Of a stretch of 64,000 bases of DNA, positions 45,737 through 56,065 are shown one piece after another. The position numbers were made by a program, and so were the translations under genes. The DNA is from Thereva unica. Taxonomy: Eukaryota; Arthropoda; Insecta; Diptera; Therevidae. How positions within the stretch are numbered: position 1 is the stretch's first letter; each line of letters starts with the position of its first letter. A model generated the notes under the pieces. The model had not been told where the DNA came from and did not search any database. It saw only the letters and a list, made by a program, of their open reading frames with translations. The stretch is taken from assembly GCA_949987705.1 (NCBI GenBank), contig OX465286.1:9613959-9677958 (forward strand), in the 5' to 3' direction.

Positions 45737-45912
45737 TATGGGAAGGAATGGTAATCCAAAAGGTAGCCGTTACCACTTCTTATGGGAAGGAATGGTAATC
45801 CTAAAGGGAGCCGTTACCACTTCTTATGGGAAGGAATGGTAATCCAAAAGGTAGCCATTATTACTTCTTATGGGAAGGAATCGTAATCCAAAAGGTAGCC
45901 GTTATGACTTCC
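45737..45912. repeat. 44-bp tandem repeat, four copies
   Basis: Units at 45737, 45781, 45825 and 45869, each starting TATGGGAAGGAAT and containing AATCCAAAAGGTAGCC, with a few substitutions. More diverged halves flank them. Open in two frames as a side effect of the period. Confidence 0.9.
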
Positions 45913-46379
45913 CGGCTAGGACATCGCAATGGAAAAAGAATGCGTTCTGTAATCCAAAAAGTAGCCAGTATGCCTGGCAAGTATATACTATACGGAATCG
46001 AATCCGGAAGCCTTCCATTCCCTACTGGGATGGAAGCGGGTCAAAAACAATTTTCAAGATTTGTCTACATACATATATCCATACATACATACAGGTAGAG
46101 CTAATATATAGTGCATATAAATATCCTAAAACATGCCCGCCAAAATACTGAATCTTCCAGTGAAAGTCCCATCCCAATCGGATTAGCCGTTTCCGGGATT
46201 AGCCCGAACAAACAGACAGACATACAGACAGACAAAAATTTTAAAAATGCGTGATTTCGTTTTAAAATCATGTAAAAAACCATATAAAATTAAAAAAAAC
46301 ACAATTATTTTGAAATCACAGACAGACACTCCAATTATATTTATATAGATTAGCAAAACTTGTCAATTTTTTCTGACAA

Positions 46380-46975
46380 TTAGCCGAAGTTTTTCTATTT
46401 AAACAAAAAAAGGCCCGACCGAATATTATGAAATTTTTTTCAGAGCATTTCTTCGTTAATATTCTTTTTTCGGCACCTCAATTAAGTCGATATAGTTTTT
46501 AGTACGCGCGGTATCGTGCAGGTACAAAAATCATAAACGTCGCTTAAACAAAAAAAAACGGTTCGACCGAATTTTATGAAAATCTTTTCAGATCATATTT
46601 TGGTTAATACTCTTCGAACGGCACGTCAACTAAGTCGATATCTTTTATAGTTCGCGCGATATCGTCCAGATACAAAAATCACTTATGTCATTTAAACCAA
46701 AAAACCGCTCGACCGAATATTATAAAAATCTTTTCAGATTATATTGTCGCTAATACGCTTCGAACGGCACCTCAAGTAAGTCAATATCTTTTGTGGTTCG
46801 GGCGATATCGTGCAGGTACAGAAATCACTTACGCCGCTTAAACAAAAAACGCACTCGACCGAATTTTATGAAAATCTTTTCAGATCATATTTCGGTTAAT
46901 ACGCTTCGAACGACACCTCAACGAAGTCGATATCTTTTTTGGTTCGCGCGATATCGTGCAGGAAAAAATGACCAC
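46380..46975. repeat. About 146-bp tandem repeat, four copies
   Basis: The landmark CGACCGAAT occurs at 46416, 46564, 46710 and 46856 (spacings 148, 146, 146). Each unit also carries CTTTTCAGAT, CGGCACCTCAA and CGCGATATCGTGCAGG. Units are diverged, so it is an old array. Confidence 0.85.
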
Positions 46976-47081
46976 ATACGTACGCACACACACACACGCA
47001 TACTTCCTCCCAATTTTTTGCTTAAAATGCCCCTGGGACCTTGAAAGATGAAAATACGTCGAAAATTTCGATTTCGATTTT

Positions 47082-48019
47082 CTTTAAAATACACGAACCA
47101 CCACATTTACAGAGGCAGGCGGCGCGGAGAAATTAAATGTACAGGAAATTCTCTCGCAAGCGGCCACGCCGTTTCCGCTTTCGTGACAATATGTTTGTGC
47201 CTAAAGGCGGCTCCAGACTCAAACCGTGAACACCCGCGAACAACCGCGAATGAGAGTGTAGGTGGTTTTCGTGCCTAGTTCGCGCCTTGCTTTCAGATCC
47301 GACTGAATACGGCTTGAGTTCGAGCCGTAAATTCACGGTTTGAGACTGAATAGAAGTCCAGATCTTCAGGCACAAGCTGACGATAAATAGCCACACACAC
47401 ATAAAGTTTTTGTTAGTTTTCTTGGACTGCAGATCCCATCCAGTTGGCGGCCCGGGAGGTGTGTGGCGATACTTGGCTTCAAGGCGAAAACTTCTAGGCC
47501 ATGACCTGCCGTTGACCTGTGCGTGAAAGATATAACTAAATCGTACAGAACAATTTTTATGGGGACGCCAGAAAGTATCATAGTAGTCCCTAGATTGTTA
47601 AGTCGCCATTGGCCAGCCAAACGTTCGAATCTCACGAATGCTGCGGCGTACGAGCCGTCTTCTTGTTGGGTCTGAATGCTCACGTTTTGGTAGTTTGGGC
47701 AAAGGGGCAAGTAGGAGCTCGAATTATCAGTTATTTTTAATTTAATCTTGGGTTTGCGCATTTAAATTAGAGGTTGTGGCAGTTCCGTGGAGGAAGGAAC
47801 TCCCCGACTAGAGCTGCTGTTCGACATTGGATTCTATACGAAGAAAATAGATTGTCAACAGTATAAAGGTCCTTTCCTGAGACTCTAGTCTTTCACATAA
47901 AAAAATCATTTGTAGTGTTAAATACTAGGATTTTTTAAAATCGGAAAAATCTCACGTGAGATTAGGGGGAGGGGGGTTGAAAAATCCCAAAAATCGCCTC
48001 ACGTAATTTATGGACGACC
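47082..48019 (+). mobile_element. Family B DNA element, copy 2
   Basis: Aligns with 11187-12407 from TTAAAATACACG onward, lacks the nested insert of copy 1, and ends with the same GTAATTTATGGACGACCCC terminus. The left terminal repeat is absent, so it is 5'-truncated. Confidence 0.75.
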
Positions 48020-48024
48020 CCTTA

Positions 48025-48125
48025 CTTACTTAATCCCCTTTAATCCCTCATGGGGCATAGGGCGGAAATAGTTGAGCTCCAGCGGACTCTGTTTTATGCG
48101 ACAGCTTTCAACGCCGTCCAGGATC
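48025..48125 (-). pseudogene. RTE-like 3' tail
   Basis: The reverse complement reads GSWTALKAVA, stop, NRVRWSSTISALCPMRD, stop, then a GTAAGTAAG tail. Same family end as 60401-60535. Confidence 0.65.
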
Positions 48126-48134
48126 CTCATCCTA

Positions 48135-49815
48135 TAAAATGATCATGTCAGTGATCAAGGGCAAGCGCTCTCTGTCGATCACCTGCCTGTTTCCACAGAT
48201 CATACGCACCGGTGATCCGCCCACCCTTCAGGTGGACCCAGAAGGGCTACCTGTAGTAACCCGAGAAGAGATTCTGGAGGCTGCAAAAAAGATAACCATC
48301 AATAAGGCCCCTAGCATGGCTGGCATACCAAACAAAGCGGCTAAGTTAGCAGCTACGCTAGCGCCAAACAGGATCGCTGAAGTATTCACAACGTGCCTGA
48401 TAGAGGAGATTTCCTCAGAGCGATGGAAACAGTAGAAACTCGTGCTCCTACCGAAGCCGAACAAGCCTTTCGGGGACACATCGCCCTACTGACCGATATG
48501 TACTTTTAGTTGCTTTGGCAAAGTTTTCGAGCGGGTGATCTGCAACAGAATACTTCCTAGCGTCGAAAGGGAAGGAGGCCTGTTGGACAAGCAATTCTGC
48601 TTCAGAAGGGCAAAGTCGACGATTGCCAACGTGGTGGTAGGAATAGCAAGAGCCGCCATAGAGAAAATTCACTGTTGCCCACTGATAACCCCTGATGACG
48701 TAAAAAATGATTTTGACTCAGCGAGATGGAGCAAAAAGTTGAGACGTTGATCAAACTAGGTACGCCAAAGTAGCTAGTGCGAGAAGTAGCCGATTACCTT
48801 TAGGGTAGGTCGCCTCATTGTGATTCTGAAGGTGTTCGGGGCAACATTCGGGGTTCCATCCTGGGCAATCTTCTGTGGATCGCAAAGTACAATAATGTGC
48901 TAGGGCTTCGCCTTCCAAAGGAAGAAGTGGCGATCGGGTTCGCGGATGAACTCGGTGTAGTGATCGTAGGACATTGTCCAGATGACATTGTATTAAATAC
49001 GAACGAAACGATCTGGAAAACGGAAAAAGCTAGTGCACGTGAGGATCAAGGTAGGGAAACAGATCATCCACTCACAGCTCGCTCTAAGGTGCCTGGGAGT
49101 GATGAACGACCGGAGGCTAAACTTCAAAGTACACTTGGAGGGTACGGCAGACAAAGAGTCTCTAATTTGTGCAGCACTTGTAAGAATGCTGCTCCCCTAT
49201 TGGTTAGTTCAGTCCTTTTTGCAGCGCCAGTGTGCAACAAGGTGGAGCAGGACTGCTAATAACAGAAAGCGGCGTGCGTGATAGCGGGAATGATCCCCAA
49301 ACACATTTTGGCGATGCCTCTCTGTGACCTAGAATATGGTAGAGCGAAACCATAAACAGAATGGCGGCAGGTTGCGCGCTGCGAGTTCGTAAAGGAATGG
49401 CAAATGAAGTGAGACGAGTACGCCAAGGGTCGTTGGATCCATAGACTTATCTCTAACGTGGAGATATGGGTAACGAGGGAGCGTGGCGAAGTGTGTTATG
49501 ACCTCACGCAGGACATGATGGGTATAGAAAATACCTTCACCGTTTCGAGCACGATGATTAACCGTTGTGCCTGGTATGTCCAGGGATGCAAAAAGGCGCA
49601 CAGCATGTCTTCGTTAGCTGCTCAAGATCTACCGATGAAAGGACGAAATTGGGAGAAATCTAGGCGCCATTTACGCCCGCAAAATATCCTAGACCACATT
49701 ATGAGGTCCGAGGAGATGTGGAGAAAAGTCGAAACAACGCTGAGTACCATCCACAGAAAGTTAAGGCTGGAAGATGCTGAAAGGAATACTAAAACTAAAA
49801 AAGTAAGTCGTTAAG
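48135..49815 (+). pseudogene. R1-clade non-LTR Pol relic
   Basis: Starts in RT motif 0/1: VVTREEILEAAKKITINKAPSM, AEVFTTCLIEE, then KLVLLPKPNKPFGD, FGKVFERVICNRILP and GLLDKQFCFRRAKSTI in successive frames. The finger-palm motifs are of R1-clade type. Further on, LRCLGVMNDRRLNF and the C-terminal ENTF...RNWEKSR...NILDHIMRSEEMWRKVE region are present. More than five frame breaks and stops; the YADD region (FADELGVVIVG near 48940) is altered. Dead copy. Confidence 0.7.
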
Positions 49816-50479
49816 GATCTTTTGTCCCTCCACAACCTAGCAATGTCATTCTTCTTGTTTGCAAACGCGAATAACAACCGGCTCATTTATATTCTCAATT
49901 ACAATTCCACATTCGTGGGATAATTTCCCTTCTTTTATGGCGCGAGCTCTGTTAATGAAGAACTATAACACAGAAAGGGGAGCAGGCGCGGATCTAGAAT
50001 TTTGTTTTGGAGGGGGTCACGGAATTAAAAGTAAACCAAGAAAGAGAACCACTGAATGCAGTAGACGGTTAAGCATTCATTTCACCAACGGTACCAATAT
50101 CATCAGAAGCTGAGAAAAGTTTCTTTCAGACTTTCCATAATTCATCATCTGAAGGTGTCAACCATGTCTGTGAACGACGGGACGCATAAGTAAAAGAAAA
50201 TCGAGATCGTGGTCAGCAGAATATTTTTTTACGTGGACATATTTAGGGATGATAAATCTCTCTATAATCGTGACACTGGCGGTAGAGTAGATGGTCTGGT
50301 GGCAAATGATACGAACTTTAGGGCACTTCTTCGCTATAGAGTTGAATTTGGTGTCTTTACTCTTCAGCATCATTTGGAAACCGCGGGTTCAAACGCGACA
50401 TACATCAGTAAAACCACTCAAAATCAACTTATAGAACCCTGCAAAGAAGAAATTCAAAAAGCTATTCTGGATAGTGTTA

Positions 50480-50634
50480 AGGCCCCCATACACGGTCAAA
50501 TTGGATGTACATCCAGAATTTCATCAAACCCATAAGTGCAACGAGTTTTGATCGGCCGACCGGTCCACAATCGATAGTTTTGGTTGTACATCCGCCCTTC
50601 GATGTACATCCAATTTGACCGTGTATGGGGGCCT
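50480..50634. mobile_element. 155-bp Harbinger-like MITE
   Basis: AGGCCCCCATACACGG start and inverse end; the terminal repeats continue through TCAAATTGGATGTACATC. TTA duplicated on both sides (50477-50479, 50635-50637). TTA is the typical PIF/Harbinger target. Its position inside the transposase relic separates two blocks that are otherwise adjacent and in the same frame. Confidence 0.9.
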
Positions 50635-51296
50635 TTAGAGTGGCAAAGTTTTGCGCAGTTGTATTTGATGAGACGACCGACAATTCCCATATAGACCACC
50701 TTAGCTTGTCCTATCGCTACTACTGCAACAGAGCAATCAGAGAAGATTTCATCACATTTTTCGATGCATACCAAGTAATTCGTTCTAAGGATGTACTAAA
50801 GGAGCGTCGTTTAACTGGAGTGGCAGTGGCACATATCGTCATTGATCTGTGTGAGAAATTCGATTTGGACCTAAAATATTTTGTTGGAATCGGAACAGAT
50901 ATTTGCTCGGTGATGGCGTCTGATTTGAAAGAGGTATGTCATGAGCTGATGAAAGTAGCAATTCACGCAAGACGTTGTTCTTGCAGTAATCATTTGTTGA
51001 ACAATTCGTTATTAAAATCTTCCATAGACACAAGTTGTCGCAATGCTTAAGGAACAATGAGAACAGTTTTGGCTTTCGGTAATGCTTCTGCAAAGAGACA
51101 GGACGTTTTTAAAAAACATCTTGGTGGCAAATCACTTAAGGACATTGCTAGACGGGTAGAAAATCACGATGGGCACATGCAGTTTTAGGGTGAACAATTA
51201 ATAAAAAACGTGACGCACTTAATGAGATTTCGGTTTGGGAGGACTCGAAAATTGTACCTGCTGCCGCAAATCTTTGTCTTGTACTTTTCAGACCAG

Positions 51297-51900
51297 GGGC
51301 CCGTTTTTGTAATACGCTTATTCGCAAACTTGAATTTCGTAAAACGAAAAATAAAATAACGATAATTTTTAATAGTGGTTCACATATTACGAACAAATCA
51401 AGTTCGTAAATTCAATGGTGTTCGTAAGCATATTGAAGCGGCGGCTACTAGCTTATGGCTTATATTTATAGCGCTTGGCGACATAACGGCCGTGAATTGT
51501 CAATTTTGAAATTATTGCAAGATTTTGGTAACTTATCAAGTTACTAAATATGTCTATTTGGCGTCATATTTTAGTCTATGTGGAAAATAAAGAAGGTGGA
51601 AGAACTCAGCTCAGCATAAATACATATATTTTCAAACGAAAATTAAGAAATCCTTTGGCTATGCCAAATAAGGAGTATAAGGGATAATTCAATTTATTAT
51701 GTAAAATCTTTAATAAATAAGTTTTTAGTTACGTGTAACTAGTCGTTTGGCAAGGTACGAACAACTTATAGGTGGCGTAAGACACCGTTCGTTAATTTAC
51801 GAAAATTCGTTAAGTTTTCGTATTACATATGGACAACAAAATTGAAAAATGAAAATTAGAAAGTCGATTTTACGAAAAAGCGTATTATAAAAACGGGCCC
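51297..51900. mobile_element. 604-bp MITE with GGGCCCGTTTTT ends
   Basis: GGGCCCGTTTTTGTAATACG at the left; inverse CGTATTATAAAAACGGGCCC at the right (one mismatch). CAG on both sides (51294-51296, 51901-51903) suggests a 3-bp duplication. Interior AT-rich, no coding. Inserted in the hAT transposase. Confidence 0.85.
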
Positions 51901-52245
51901 CAGTTACCGATTTCATCTGCTTGGTTAAATGATATTCTAGGCGTGTATAATACTCATACTGCTTCATTTTTATTATAATCATTACCAACGTAAAAACAAA
52001 CTTTTACTTTTTGTATGTATTAGGTACAACTTTACCTTTGAGCCGAATACTCCAAACGTCTTCATTAGATTTGAAAAAAGCAACGGATATGATCAAAGAT
52101 ACCCTTGCCGTTCTTGAGGCCAAAACACGTGATGTAGATTCTGTTTTTCGACGGTCATTTACTGAAGCCCAACATCTCACTGCACAATTGAATGTGGGGG
52201 GGGGGGGTCATGATCCCCGTGACCCCCTCCTTGAATTCGCGCCTG

Positions 52246-53069
52246 AAAGGGAGTCGTCTGACAAATTCCGGAACATTGTGCAATTTATATTATTATTTAT
52301 ATTTCTTAAGCCCGTGTTTCAATTATAAAAACGCGTGTTACATAAAAATATCTTCAATTAAACAATTTACTACAATTATGAGCAATTACAGCGTTACGTG
52401 TGCAGGTGCTCTTAAACTAAGCGTATCATTACAAAATCTCAAATATCTCAAGCTGTAATTATTAATACTATAACTTCCGCGATTTGATACACTCTTATAT
52501 TACGTATTTTTGAATTCCACTGAAGCCTTAATTACTTTTTAAATGTTTTGCATGCGCTCTAGACTAGACGCAATTGAATAATATTACCTAGAAATATTAT
52601 TGAATAATTGCCAATTAAGTAAGGAACAAGATAAGGTCGGACAATTTTACATTTTCACACACTCTCTCTCTCTTATCTGAATTAAAGTCATCAATTAAAT
52701 CATCTTAAAACCAATCTCATTTCGTTAATTACAATTTAATTTTTTTTATTAGAAATTAAAAAATTCCAAAAGTAATTAACCAAAGTGAAGGCGCGCACGC
52801 GTGTATAGTAATTGGCAATTAAAAGTAAGAGTAAAGCATGTGTGAACTATTATGAAGTAGCAAAATAATGTAAATAATATTTGTAGCGCGATTTTTATTA
52901 TAATTTGTTCTAACGTAATCGAATTTTGTAATTTCTATGTAATTGAAGTATAATTGCTATGAATGTGAATGTCGCTGTACTTAGTTAATAAGAAATAAGA
53001 AGAAGAAGACTAGAGATGTCATATGAGTTTTGTTGCTTAACGTTTAATAAAAGGTTATCATAGGCCATT
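52246..53069. other. Unassigned AT-rich sequence
   Basis: No gene or structured repeat recognised. Confidence 0.45.
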
Positions 53070-53936
53070 ACCAATGTGGCTTCAGCCCTGGCAAATCAAC
53101 GACTGATCAGATTTTCACCTTGAGGCAGGCTATGGAAAAATGTCTAAAAGTTCAAAACTCAATTCAACACCTCTTCATAGACTTGAAAGCCGCCTATGAT
53201 AGCATAGCCAGAGTAGAACTCTACAAAGCCATGAGAGAATTCGACATCCCCAACAAACTGACAAGACTATGTAGGTTGACCATGACCAATGTGTCAAGCC
53301 AAGTAAAGGTATCCGGAACACTGTCCAGACCAATCAACATCTATAATGGACTCCGCCAAGGGGACGATCTGGCCTGCCTCCTTTTCAACCTGGCGTTGGA
53401 GAAAGTGATCCGAGATTCGGGCGTGACACCAAGGGGTACAATCCTCCACAAGTCCACCCAATTACTGGCTTACGCAGACGACATTGACATCATTGCAAGA
53501 ACAACAACAGCTGTACAAGAAGCTTTCACTCAGATTGAGCAAGCGGCAGGAAATCTGGGACTGCACATTAACGAAAGCAAAACAAAGTACATGGTGGCCT
53601 CGTCTACAAGAACACCTAACATTGGTCCCACAATCAAGGTAGAGGAACACGAGTTTGACGTGGTAAAATCATTTACCTACCTTGGGTCAATAGTAGCAGC
53701 CGACAATAGCATGGAACCAGAAATACGCGCACGACTGCTAAAAGCCAACAAAGCCTACTATAGTCTGTCAAGGCTCTTTAAATCCAAGCATCTAACCATA
53801 ACATCTAAACTTCTACTATATAAGACGATGGTCCTACCGGTTTGGACCAGGACGCTCAGAGCTTAGGGATGCCAAACTGGATGACATCGGCTCAGAATCG
53901 GGACCGGTGGAGAGAACAGTTGGGAGAGGCCAGGAC
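53070..53936 (+). pseudogene. RTE-like RT with deleted C-terminal middle
   Basis: A long open stretch gives GFSPGKSTTDQIFTLRQAME, LFIDLKAAYDSI, GLRQGDDLACLLFNLALEKV, QLLAYADDIDII with intact aspartates, and NESKTKYM, FTYLGSIVAADNS. At about 53850 it jumps, with a frame shift, to the extreme C-terminus (DQDAQSLGMPNW, NRDRWREQLGEARTA). The region between (normally the Y-G-x-E-x-W block) is missing. RTE-type non-LTR Pol; possibly the same lineage as 54510-54890. Confidence 0.85.
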
Positions 53937-53989
53937 CGCGTGACTGTGTGACCCAATATTACCAAAACATAAAACCTACCTAGAGCTGT

Positions 53990-54240
53990 GTGAAATTCTG
54001 AATCGACAATTTTCAAAGAAAATATCCGTTTTTAAGGAAAGGAAAGGAATTTTACGAATTAAAGCAGTATGAGAATGAATCGGCAAAGGACTGGTATATG
54101 CGTATTAAAAATAAAGCTAGACTGTGCAAATTTGGAAATGGATAAAACGAATTCCTGAAAGATAAGTTCGTGGTGATGCCGGTACATCAAAGAGACAAGT
54201 TCTGAGAAACGCCTTCTGCAATCTAAGATCTACGCGACCT
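53990..54240 (+). pseudogene. Retrotransposon gag fragment
   Basis: KEFYELKQYENESAKDWYMRIK and LCKFGNG, stop, FLKDKFVVMPVHQRD follow the capsid-type gag pattern (FY-LxQ-x-ESVxxYxxRxK...C-FG...LRDKFVxG). Probably gypsy-like; broken by stops. Confidence 0.6.
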
Positions 54241-54509
54241 AAGATCTTCCGATTTGCTACTGAATCCTACCTCCACGAAGATGTTGACTTTACATCGAGT
54301 GGCCCCTGGATGTTCTTGTCTATAAAAGAGTAACAGACGGAGGAGAGTTAAAAGCGAGTGGTTCGGGCCTCAAAACGAAACAAACACCGGACTGGTCCTC
54401 CAGGTTGGGGGTTGGGTGGCAGGCTGACAACCTTCCACCCGTCACGAATCCTCAAGGCAGGCGTCATACAGGACGAACCCAACAGAAACGACCCAGGCAA
54501 CGAAATATG

Positions 54510-54890
54510 GAATTCGATTTTGGAACTTGGAACGTCAGAGCGTTCAACAGGCGTTCGCTTTTATTATTACTGAAAAATACCGATCGATCACCGCTCTACA
54601 GGAAACTAAGTGCACTCACAGTGGCATAATGGATCTCAGAACCAACACGATACTATCCAGCGGTTCATCAAATGGAAGGAGAGAGTTCGGAGTTGCCTTC
54701 ATCGTGGAAAAGAAAATGAAATCACTGATTCTGGACTTCAAACCAGTAACCAATAGAATATGTACGCTTTGCATCAAAACAAGATTATATAACATTAGTC
54801 TCATAAATGTTCACGCGCCCACAAGACGGATGAGGAGCAAGAGGAATTTTTCCAAGAGCTAACAAACGCCATCAGATTAATAACCTTTTA
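54510..54890 (+). pseudogene. RTE-like endonuclease fragment
   Basis: FGTWNVRAFNRRSL, a frame change, then SITALQETKCTHSGI, GRREFGVAFIVEKKM, RICTLCIKTRLYNISLINVHAPTRR. These are the N-terminal EEP motifs of RTE-type Pol (GTWNVRT, ALQETRW, INVHAPT). Truncated before the GDFN block. Confidence 0.8.
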
Positions 54891-54904
54891 AACGATATTA
54901 AAAT

Positions 54905-55095
54905 GGTGCTCCAATTTCCCGTCGTTTTCCCGTTTTCACAGCTCAGCTGATGGCCATTTAAATCGTTTGCTCAAGTTTGTGAGGACGTATGTGCTCCCAT
55001 TAAAAATGTTTAAAAATCATATCATATCCCCCTTAAATAGCCAAGCGGCCGGTGTTCGCCCGCTGTAAGCCATTTTTTTTATTTTTATTTGAATA
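54905..55095 (+). mobile_element. Family D element, right-end copy
   Basis: Matches 42430-42602: GGCCATTTAAATC, CTCCCATTAAAAATG, GCCAAGCGGCCG, TTTTTATTTTTATTTG. The left part is missing and the terminal CTCGGG has eroded. Confidence 0.65.
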
Positions 55096-55390
55096 CTATG
55101 CGAAAGAAATGAAGCTATTTTGTAAATTAGAAGGAACAACTATTGAGTATACGACTGCTTACTCTATAGAATTGAATGGCGTGCCTGAAAGGATGAACAA
55201 AACGTTATTGGAATCTATACTCACGTTATAATTTTGATAACAAATGTGTAGAATGAACTTTTGTTGGTTACGGTGCAAATTGGTACCGCTGTTGAACTGA
55301 TAAGACTCGTAGTATTATATACTCTCGTGATGTAAGATTTGATGAAAGGAAGCTGGATCAAGTGTCAATGAATACGATTGAATCATACAA
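55096..55390 (+). pseudogene. Copia-type integrase fragment
   Basis: Reads EMKLFCKLEGTTIEYTTAYS and LNGVPERMNKTLLES, the region around the catalytic glutamate of copia/Ty1 integrase (usually PEQNGVAERxNRTL). It continues with a shifted TRSIIYSRDVRFDE, the usual sequence just past the integrase. Stops in between. Confidence 0.7.
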
Positions 55391-55630
55391 TGAAGGACTG
55401 GAGCATAAGGAATAATTCTGTAAAGTAGTTGGACAGGATCTCTTCTTGAGAGATTTAAGCTCCAAATTAGGGCCCGTATATAAGGAGTATCCACAGCTTG
55501 CATGAGAACCGTAATGACAATGGACAACAAGTTATAGAACAAATAAGAGCTTGGTCCGTTGCAAGTGCGTATAGATCCATCAATCAAAGCCACCTGAATA
55601 TCTCCTGATGGAGTCACCGCAACCAAATAC

Positions 55631-56065
55631 CCCGTTTATGACTAGGTTGAACCCAGGTTCAACCCGGGTTCAACGCAGTCATAAACGGATGTCGAGTTGA
55701 AACTGGGTCCCCTCAACCCAACTCAGCTCTCCTAACTGGATCGAGTTGATATTTCACCTCATATACGCAGGTTGAGTTGAAATTGGGTTGAAGTGACATT
55801 TGTCTTGTTTGTTTACTATCCGTGAAGTCCGCATTCGGCGTTAGTTTTGTGTTCGATATTTTTTTCCGGTACAGGAAAAATAAATTATTTCGTTCTGAAG
55901 TTTTACGTATCTATAAATGAGAATTTTACACAAAAATTTGAGGTTATGTTTTGATATCAATTCAACTCTATTTCAACCCAAAGTGAACTCAACTCAACAT
56001 CATATATGGTGGGCGAAATTACAACTCAATCTCGACTCAACTTTTCGACCTAGTCATAAATGTGG
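55631..56065. mobile_element. MITE with TTTATGACTAGG ends
   Basis: CCGTTTATGACTAGGTTGAA at the left pairs with CGACCTAGTCATAAATG at the right. An additional hairpin near the left end pairs CCGTTTATGACT with AGTCATAAACGG (55634-55688), around AACCCGGGTT-type palindromes. The target duplication is not clear. Confidence 0.65.

Larger units (their letters stand above)
50110..52190 (+). pseudogene. hAT transposase relic (DUF4371 type)
   Basis: Visible blocks in order: DGLVANDTNFRALLRYRVE, TYISKTTQNQLIEPC, KFCAVVFDETTDNSHIDHL (DE(A/T)TD motif of the catalytic fold), FDLDLKYFVGIGTDICSVMAS, RRCSCSNHLLNNSLL and, after the second MITE, LPLSRILQTSSLDLKKATD. These match the DUF4371 and hAT-dimerisation architecture found in ZMYM/52-kDa-repressor-like proteins. 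It is interrupted at 50480 and 51297 by MITEs and has stops, for example after SCRNA near 51048. The element is non-functional. Confidence 0.85.
49983..52245 (+). mobile_element. hAT transposon, full length but inactive (2263 bp)
   Basis: Terminal repeats CAGGCGCG (left) and its inverse CGCGCCTG (right), each followed inward by GAGGGGGTCACGG. The flanking 8-mers AAGGGGAG and AAAGGGAG differ at one base, the expected hAT duplication. It carries a decayed transposase (50110-52190) and two later MITEs. Confidence 0.9.

Noticed and set aside
46170..46350. CAGACAGACAGACAAAAATTTT tail as a specific Helitron end
   Set aside because: Similar tails occur in several insect transposon types; no CTRR hairpin end was seen, so no call.
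45737..46975. CRISPR-like array of regular repeats
   Set aside because: Units are directly adjacent tandem repeats without unique spacers, and the sequence is eukaryotic.
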